From: Chloroflexota bacterium
GTDB taxonomy: Bacteria > Chloroflexota > Dormibacteria > Dormibacterales > Dormibacteraceae
Assembly: GCA_005880755.1 (NCBI GenBank)
Contig: VBGV01000197.1
Coordinates: 1-19,345 of the forward strand
Reading direction: 5' to 3'
Length of the DNA stretch: 19,345 nt
The stretch's first letter is position 1. Each line of letters begins with the position of its first letter. The notes beneath the pieces were generated by a model. It worked only from the letters and a program-made list of their open reading frames with translations, was not told the DNA's origin and did not search any database. A program made the position numbers and the translations under genes. Shown piece after piece: positions 15,315 through 19,345 of this stretch.

Positions 15315-15863
15315 CTATGATTTCTCCAGTGGTGGCACCGAGGCCACCCAATGACTTCCATCCCAGTGATCGCCGGGCTCCGTAGGTGACTCCTGGCCGA
15401 ACACGAAGTAGTGCACTCTCCTCAACACGAGCGTTCCCGCCAGCAGGTCGTGTAGTGCTTGCTTGCGCGGAGTGAAAGCGGCCAGGACCCAGCCGATGCC
15501 AAAGACGAGCCACGAAACCGACTTCATCGCGTTGCGGAACACCGCTCGTCCGAAGCTGATTGGGTCGCCCTGGACGTCGGCGACGTAGAGGCCAAGTGCG
15601 ATCTTGCCGAGGGTACCCCGCGCCGGGGAGCTCTCCAGGACGGCGAAGTACGCCCAGCCGATCGCGATCGCGACGGGCACGACGTTCGCCACAGCGTCAA
15701 GGTTGTCCGGCGCGAGCACATGCACCGTCGAGTACAGGGCCAGGTCGAGGCCTGCAAGCAGGGTCCCATCGATCAGGTAAGCGAGCAGGCGCCGCCAGAA
15801 TCCCGCGTACGCGATGTCGCTCTTGGCCACGGGAGGTGGGACGGCTGAAGAACTCTGCATCAT
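15315..15863 (-). CDS. RDD family membrane protein at the head of the Tad operon
   Basis: The 182-residue protein carries an RDD-type domain: FWRRLLAYLIDGTLLAGLDL with the Arg/Asp pair at the membrane edge, a second hydrophobic segment (AVANVVPVAIAIGWAYFAVL), the GTLGKIALGLYVADVQGDPI loop, and a third segment (VSWLVFGIGWVLAAF). It ends in the usual RKQALHDLLAGTLVLRR signature. RDD proteins are small, mostly three-helix membrane proteins whose biochemical role is generally unclear. A double ATG at 15863 begins the frame with a moderate GAGA-type ribosome binding site upstream. It is the first gene of the coupled run leading into cpaB 2 bases later, suggesting a function connected with pilus or envelope assembly, but RDD genes also occur in unrelated contexts. 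The C-terminal tail (HWDGSHWVASVPPLEKS) is polar. Confidence 0.88.
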   Translation of the reverse strand: MMQSSSAVPPPVAKSDIAYAGFWRRLLAYLIDGTLLAGLDLALYSTVHVLAPDNLDAVANVVPVAIAIGWAYFAVLESSPARGTLGKIALGLYVADVQGDPISFGRAVFRNAMKSVSWLVFGIGWVLAAFTPRKQALHDLLAGTLVLRRVHYFVFGQESPTEPGDHWDGSHWVASVPPLEKS

Positions 15864-16036
15864 GGTTTCATCTCTGTCGTGCCGCGCCCGTTGGCGTGCG
15901 GAGCGCGCGGAAACGAACGGCGCGCGTCACACGCCAAACCAAACGGACGCGACAGCACTTGCCGGCGTGCGATCACCTCCCACCTCTCCCGTGCAGGTTT
16001 GTGCCCACGTTATTAAGGAACGGGTTCGACAACAAG

Positions 16037-16050
16037 GGGACATTTGTCCC
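16037..16050. promoter_or_regulatory. Inverted repeat GGGACA-TT-TGTCCC, candidate operator for the Tad operon
   Basis: A perfect 6-bp inverted repeat with a 2-base spacer lies about 175 bases before the first ATG of the operon, just upstream of the AT-rich TAATAA element. Size and position suit a dimeric regulator such as a NarL-type protein, but no direct evidence connects it with the adjacent response regulator. Confidence 0.35.
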
Positions 16051-16174
16051 TATTGCCGGCATATTCGGCCGGACTAGGACGAATGACCCATTGAGCGTGT
16101 CACCGCTCACCGCTACGGTCGGGGCGCAGGTTTCCGGCAAGCCTGCCTTGGACGACGGCGATCCCGTTCGGCCG

Positions 16175-16215
16175 GGGAAGGGGGGGTCCGCCTTGCCGGA
16201 GGCGGCCCCCTTCCC
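16175..16215 (-). terminator. Long GC-rich stem-loop after the two-component operon
   Basis: Outer arms 16175-16184 and 16206-16215 (GGGAAGGGGG / CCCCCTTCCC) pair perfectly. Inner arms 16188-16193 and 16200-16205 (CCGCCT / AGGCGG) also pair, with a GGT bulge on one side and a 6-base loop. It begins 19 bases past the response regulator stop. No T-run follows in the minus direction, so termination may be inefficient or factor-assisted. Confidence 0.5.
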
Positions 16216-16234
16216 TAACCGGTTAGAACGCGCC

Positions 16235-16840
16235 TCAGGCGGTGACCAGGCCCGCCCGCATCGCGTGCACTACCGCTTCGGTGCGGTTGGTAGCTCCGAG
16301 CTTGTTGAAGACGCGACTCAGATGATTGCGGACTGTCTTTTCGCTGATCCCAAGCCGCCTGGCGATCTGCTTGTTGGAAAGCCCGTCCGCAACCTGATTG
16401 AGGACGTGCAGCTCACGGAGCGATAGTTTGGCCCGCATTCGCTTGAGCCTCATGGCGCTCGCGGGGGCCACGCTGAGGATGCGGTCGATGATGTCCTCGA
16501 AGTTGACGTCCTTGTCGACGAAACCCTCCGCGCCGCTCGCGAGGGCCTCGCCCACCATCGCCTTGTCGGCGTAGGCGCTGAGCACCAGGACGCGGAGGCC
16601 GGGAATTTCCTGAACCAATCTCCGGGTGGCCTCCACGCCTGTGACCTTCGGCATCTGGAGGTCCATCAGCACCACATTTGGGTTGCGCGCAAGCGCCTGC
16701 TCGATCGCCTCCTCGCCGTTTCGAGCCTGACCCACAACTTCGACCCGAGGATCAGACGAGAGCATGCGAGCAAGTCCCGTCCGGAAAAGCGTCTGGTCAT
16801 CCGCGACCAGGACCTTGACCGGATTGTCCATGGCCCTCAT
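16235..16840 (-). CDS. NarL/FixJ-family response regulator with LuxR-type HTH
   Basis: The 201-residue protein has a receiver domain (about 7-125) with acidic pair Asp14-Asp15, phospho-acceptor Asp60 in VVLMDLQMP, Ser88 in VLVLSAYAD and Lys110 in GFVDKDV. A LuxR-type helix-turn-helix (about 140-200) follows: LSLRELHVLNQVADGLSNKQ, then IARRLGISEKTVRNHLSRVF and NKLGATNRTEAVVHA. It is a DNA-binding transcription factor activated by phosphorylation. Its ATG at 16840 overlaps the kinase stop (ATGA); a second ATG at 16831 is an alternative start. The partner kinase is therefore the gene at 16837-17508. The operon lies immediately upstream of the Tad locus on the same strand, making the pilus genes a natural but unproven target. 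All catalytic residues look intact. Confidence 0.93.
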   Translation of the reverse strand: MRAMDNPVKVLVADDQTLFRTGLARMLSSDPRVEVVGQARNGEEAIEQALARNPNVVLMDLQMPKVTGVEATRRLVQEIPGLRVLVLSAYADKAMVGEALASGAEGFVDKDVNFEDIIDRILSVAPASAMRLKRMRAKLSLRELHVLNQVADGLSNKQIARRLGISEKTVRNHLSRVFNKLGATNRTEAVVHAMRAGLVTA

Positions 16841-17508
16841 CGGATCCGGTCCAGGGGCACGTGTATTTCGACCCGGGTTCCACCCGCGTCCCTCGAACGC
16901 ACGCCCAACGTACCGCCAAGAATCACGGCCCGCTCCCGCATTCCCATGATGCCGAATCCATATGGAGAGTCATCGATACCGGCGCCGTCATCCAGCACCA
17001 CCACGACTGCCTGGTCGTTGGCGTCGACATCGAGGATCACATCGATCCTGTGCGCCCGCCCGTGCCGCCAACCGTTGGCCGCAGCTTGCTGGGCTATCCG
17101 AAGGAGGTTGTACGCCGCCCAGCCGTTGACTCGGCGCGGCCAGCGCGTCGAAACTTGGAGCTTCAGGTCGTGGCCCGACGGCACCGGAATTTCGTTCTTC
17201 AGCGCCTGGATCAGGTTGATCCTGAGATCGTTCCGCTCGCGAAGGTCAACCATCATCTCGCGTGCCTGGCGCAGCACCTGACGCGCCGACTCTTCGAGCA
17301 CGGTGAGTTCCGCCGAGATGTCACGATCGCCGCCTGCTTCGACCCTGAGGCTTCGGATTTCGAGCATGAGACCGATCAGCGGCTGAGCTACCTGGTCGTG
17401 GAGCTCGCGGGCGAAATGTCGTTGAAGCTCTTCGACTGTCGAGAGGTCCGCGGGGGCGCCGGCGTGGCTCGATAGATCGCCGACCGCCTGCGAAAACCCA
17501 AGGCCCAC
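16837..17508 (-). CDS. Soluble NarX-type sensor histidine kinase (HisKA_3)
   Basis: The 223-residue kinase has a HisKA_3 dimerisation region with phospho-acceptor His37 in FARELHDQVAQPLIGLMLEI. A HATPase_c domain follows, with N-box RIAQQAAANGWRHGRAHRID, G1 box VVVLDDGAGID and G2 box YGFGIMGMRERAVILGG. It therefore looks catalytically competent and would phosphorylate the response regulator with which it overlaps. No membrane segment or recognisable sensory domain is present; only about 25 residues precede the dimerisation helix, so it must sense a cytoplasmic cue or work through a partner protein. The GTG start at 17508 is supported by two GGAGG copies (cores at 17512-17516 and 17516-17520). 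Family assignment is firm, the signal is unknown. Confidence 0.92.
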   Translation of the reverse strand: MGLGFSQAVGDLSSHAGAPADLSTVEELQRHFARELHDQVAQPLIGLMLEIRSLRVEAGGDRDISAELTVLEESARQVLRQAREMMVDLRERNDLRINLIQALKNEIPVPSGHDLKLQVSTRWPRRVNGWAAYNLLRIAQQAAANGWRHGRAHRIDVILDVDANDQAVVVVLDDGAGIDDSPYGFGIMGMRERAVILGGTLGVRSRDAGGTRVEIHVPLDRIR

Positions 17509-17868
17509 GCGCCTCCCTCCAACCTAGCTCTCTCAAGAACACCGGAAGCGGGCCGGTCTTTGCTCGAGAGATTCCAAGTGTAGCCGCAAAAGCTTAGGTG
17601 CGCTTAATGACTTTGGGAACATCAGATTAAGAACGCAACCTTTCTTGCTGACATGTAACAAAACCCTTCCATTCGCCTAGCGCGCAGCGTCCCCGTAGCT
17701 CTTATTGACGGGGCGTAAAGAGCGTCAGCTGGATCCGTCGGGACCTGTGAGGCGGACGTTACGATCGCCCCAGGGAGTCAGGACCGGACCGCCGAGAAGG
17801 CTCGCGCCCGCGGCGGCCAGATCCCCGGCGACCTTTTCGCTGTAAGCCACCTGAAAGGCGACCCGGAC
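17509..17868. other. Divergent intergenic region between the two kinase genes
   Basis: This 360-base stretch must contain divergent promoters for the two-component operon (-) and the kinase-like gene (+). It includes an AT-rich central part (about 17585-17670) and a 6-bp inverted repeat GCTCTT (17698-17703) / AAGAGC (17718-17723). A TTGACG at 17705-17710 could be a + strand -35 element, but no matching -10 is convincing. The frame of the + gene is open back to 17716 without any ATG, GTG or TTG. No RNA gene is recognised. Confidence 0.45.
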
Positions 17869-18711
17869 ATGGCCTGCGACCAGCCGCCCGACCTCGATCT
17901 TGGATTTAAGTCACTCAATTACTACCCGATCGGGTACCGACTTCCGCCCGATCGGGCACCGTCAGCAGCGAGACAAACGGCGATAACTGACTCACTGAAT
18001 ACCGAAGTCGAGCTGGCTCACCTCTCCGCGCTGGAACGCCTCAACAAGATGGTCACGGCGTTTGCTTCGATGATGCGGCACGAAACCCGCACCGCCCTTG
18101 TCGGCATCCAGGGTCTCAGCGAGTTGATACGCGACGGAGGCCTGTCCGCGGACGAGATCAAGACCTGCGCCGACGAAATTTTCGGCGCGGCTCAGAAGAT
18201 CGATGCGCTGATCGGCCAGATGTTCGATCTCAACCGTCTCGAAACCGGCCAGACATCGTTTCGCAGGACCCGCATCGACGTCAACAGCATCGTCAGCGAG
18301 GTCGTTTTGCGCACGCGGGCGGGCACGCGCCAACTGTCGATCGGGCTGGAACAGTCTTCAGTTCCCCTGTTCGTGAGTGGCGACCCGGATCGGCTACGCC
18401 AAGCGATCCAAAACGTTTTCGGGTTCATCACAGGGACGGCGACGACGGGAGGACACATCGCGGTGGCGACCAGACCGGAGGACCAACACGTGGTGGTGTG
18501 CATCGGCTCCAACACCCTGAAGATCGCCCAGTTCGACGACTGGCTCTATGGTCGGTACGACCGTTACGAACAGCGACCCAGCGCCATCGTTGGCGCGGGC
18601 CTGGACCTGGCGATCGCGCGAGCGATCATCGACATGCATGGTGGGCGAATTGAAGTCACTACCACACCCCGGGAGGGATCTGAGTTCCGACTCGTCATAC
18701 CCGCGGCGTGA
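17869..18711 (+). CDS. Histidine-kinase-like protein with degenerate ATP-binding motifs
   Basis: The 280-residue soluble protein has a HisKA region (about 55-125) with an intact H-box, His71 in MMRHETRTALVGIQGLSELI, and a HATPase_c-like region (about 165-280). The second half has lost key residues. The N-box reads LRQAIQNVFGFITGT, where the Mg-binding Asn is expected at Phe186. The G1 box reads VVVCIGSNTLKIAQFD, with Ser214 in place of the ATP-contacting Asp and no glycines after it. The G2 region GAGLDLAIARAIIDMHGGRI is well conserved. By homology it resembles HisKA/PhoR-type kinases, but ATP binding and autophosphorylation are doubtful; it may act as a scaffold, decoy or phosphotransfer partner. 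ATG 17869 has only a weak ribosome binding site. No membrane segment, PAS domain or adjacent response regulator is present. Its 3' end overlaps the MFS gene tail-to-tail by 17 bases. Confidence 0.85.
   Translation: MACDQPPDLDLGFKSLNYYPIGYRLPPDRAPSAARQTAITDSLNTEVELAHLSALERLNKMVTAFASMMRHETRTALVGIQGLSELIRDGGLSADEIKTCADEIFGAAQKIDALIGQMFDLNRLETGQTSFRRTRIDVNSIVSEVVLRTRAGTRQLSIGLEQSSVPLFVSGDPDRLRQAIQNVFGFITGTATTGGHIAVATRPEDQHVVVCIGSNTLKIAQFDDWLYGRYDRYEQRPSAIVGAGLDLAIARAIIDMHGGRIEVTTTPREGSEFRLVIPAA
17925..17956. repeat. Two copies of palindrome CCCGATCGGG, 22 bases apart
   Basis: The perfect 10-bp palindrome occurs at 17925-17934 and 17947-17956, followed by TACCGA and CACCGT respectively. The copies lie on the same face of the helix, inside the first 90 bases of the kinase-like gene. 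They may be a binding site, or a chance pair in a genome where CGATCG is frequent. Confidence 0.4.
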
Positions 18712-19345
18712 CAGCCTCGGATGCAAGGACGGGCACCTCGCTTGGCTGCCTGACCCGCATTCGCACCGGGACCGCGACCAGCGCGATCAGCCCGGCCACG
18801 CCCACGACGCCAGTCGCGATGAGGAACATGACCCGCGGGCCCATCTCTCCGTAGACCAGGCCGCCGCCGACCGAGCCCGCAATCGGCGCCAGACCGAAGA
18901 GGACCGACTTCATCAACGCCTGCCCGGTCGCACGCAGGTGTGAGGGCGCCAGGTCGTTGGCCATCATGACCGCGGCCACGAAGGTCAGCGCAAAGGCGAC
19001 GCCGACGACGAGCTTCAACGACGCCGCGACGAGGGCGTCGGACGTGAAAGCCCAGGCGACGAAGGTCGCGAGATAGATGCCGCACCCGATCGCGAACAGC
19101 GCTCCGTGGCTGATCCTCTTGGTGAGGACGTGGGTGTAGCCCATAGTTGGAATCTCGGTCACAGCCTGGGCCGCCGCCGCCGCGCCGATCAGGAGCGCGC
19201 CGCCACCCAGGAAACTGATGCGCAGGACCAGGAAGTTCTGCGTCGCGGCAAGCGAAGCGCCGAGCAGAAAGCAGCTCACGAGGAACGTCATCAGCGCGAC
19301 AGGAACCCTCCGCACCTTCACCGCAACCGAAGCCGGTTCCGCGGG
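18695..19345 (-). CDS. MFS transporter, C-terminal half (5' end beyond window)
   Basis: About 216 residues are visible and the frame stays open to the right edge, so the N-terminal half lies outside. The sequence contains about six hydrophobic segments, starting with VPVALMTFLVSCFLLGASLA, and including a LVVGVAFALTFVAAVMMAND helix. The motif DLAPSHLRATGQALMKSVLF with GSVGGGLVYGEMGPRVMFLI matches the second half of MFS_1_like/nucleoside-H+ symporter-like transporters. A polar tail (RMRVRQPSEVPVLASEAV) ends the protein. It would be a 12-helix secondary transporter in the cytoplasmic membrane; the substrate cannot be told from this half. A GTG at 19319-19321 is in frame but is internal, since the preceding codons remain open and the helix count requires more upstream sequence. 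Its last 17 bases overlap the convergent kinase-like gene. Confidence 0.9.
   Translation of the reverse strand, partial: PAEPASVAVKVRRVPVALMTFLVSCFLLGASLAATQNFLVLRISFLGGGALLIGAAAAAQAVTEIPTMGYTHVLTKRISHGALFAIGCGIYLATFVAWAFTSDALVAASLKLVVGVAFALTFVAAVMMANDLAPSHLRATGQALMKSVLFGLAPIAGSVGGGLVYGEMGPRVMFLIATGVVGVAGLIALVAVPVRMRVRQPSEVPVLASEAVTPRV

Larger units (their letters stand above)
15864..16234 (-). other. Intergenic region upstream of the Tad operon
   Basis: No coding ORF with a credible start is seen here. It must hold the main promoter of the Tad operon. It contains a terminator-like hairpin (16175-16215) after the response regulator gene and an inverted repeat (16037-16050). An AT-rich element reading TAATAA on the minus strand lies near 16010-16016, downstream of that repeat. 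No clear -35/-10 pair and no recognisable riboswitch could be defined by eye. Confidence 0.5.

Noticed and set aside
13480..15354. Long + strand open frame of 624 codons opposite cpaE-like and cpaB
   Set aside because: It is antisense to two well-identified genes with clear domain motifs, and its translation is Arg/His/Gly/Asp-rich shadow sequence typical of GC-rich DNA.
15864..16234. Possible c-di-GMP or other riboswitch leader before the Tad operon
   Set aside because: I looked for conserved GEMM-like helices and core motifs and saw none; only the terminator-like stem and one inverted repeat are supported.
17509..17868. tRNA or small RNA gene between the divergent kinase genes
   Set aside because: No cloverleaf-compatible arms or conserved T-loop sequence were seen, and the short inverted repeat at 17698-17723 alone is not enough.

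Overview
The window comes from a GC-rich bacterium that uses TTG and GTG as well as ATG starts, packs genes into translationally coupled operons, and carries a Tad (tight adherence) pilus locus. The style (tandem TadE genes, two CpaF ATPases, a CpaE carrying a cyclic-nucleotide-binding-like domain, no secretin in the cluster, large secreted Ig-like proteins) suggests a soil lineage such as Chloroflexota or Candidatus Dormibacterota, possibly monoderm. That placement is inference from gene style, not from a marker gene.

Region by region. 1-926 (-): 5' part of a secreted subtilisin-family (S8) protease that runs off the left edge. 1041-1247 (-): a small unknown gene with a strong ribosome binding site and a TTG start. 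1342-1710 (+): a small secreted two-cysteine protein, ending at a perfect 12-bp hairpin (1736-1763) shared with the convergent gene. 1782-4065 (-): a large secreted protein with four Ig-like repeats, interrupted by a single-base frameshift near 3275-3277. 4313-4516 (-): a small, extremely arginine-rich protein. 4549-15863 (-): a tightly packed Tad operon. Read in the direction of transcription it is RDD membrane protein, CpaB, CpaE with a cNMP-binding-like domain, HEAT-repeat protein, CpaF, TadB, TadC, TadE, TadE, TadG-like, and a second short CpaF. Most junctions are ATGA overlaps or gaps of 0-2 bases. 16235-17508 (-): a two-component pair, a soluble NarX-type kinase and a NarL/LuxR-type regulator, immediately upstream of the Tad operon. 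17869-18711 (+): a histidine-kinase-like protein whose ATP-binding motifs are degenerate. 18695-19345 (-): the C-terminal half of an MFS transporter that runs off the right edge.

How they may work together: CpaE and CpaF would localise and energise a TadB/TadC inner-membrane platform, with the TadE/TadE/TadG proteins as pseudopilin-like or surface-tip components and CpaB as a periplasmic or cell-wall-side assembly factor. No Flp major pilin, prepilin peptidase (TadV/CpaA), secretin or TadD is visible, so these must lie elsewhere or be absent. The two-component pair and an inverted repeat at 16037-16050 are natural candidates for controlling the operon. The downstream secreted protease and Ig-like protein could be part of the same surface or adhesion programme, but that is conjecture.

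The most unusual points are the CpaE fusion with altered ligand- and nucleotide-binding residues, the HEAT-repeat gene locked into the operon by an ATGA overlap, the two structurally different CpaF ATPases, the kinase-like protein lacking key ATP-binding residues, and the frameshifted Ig-like gene.
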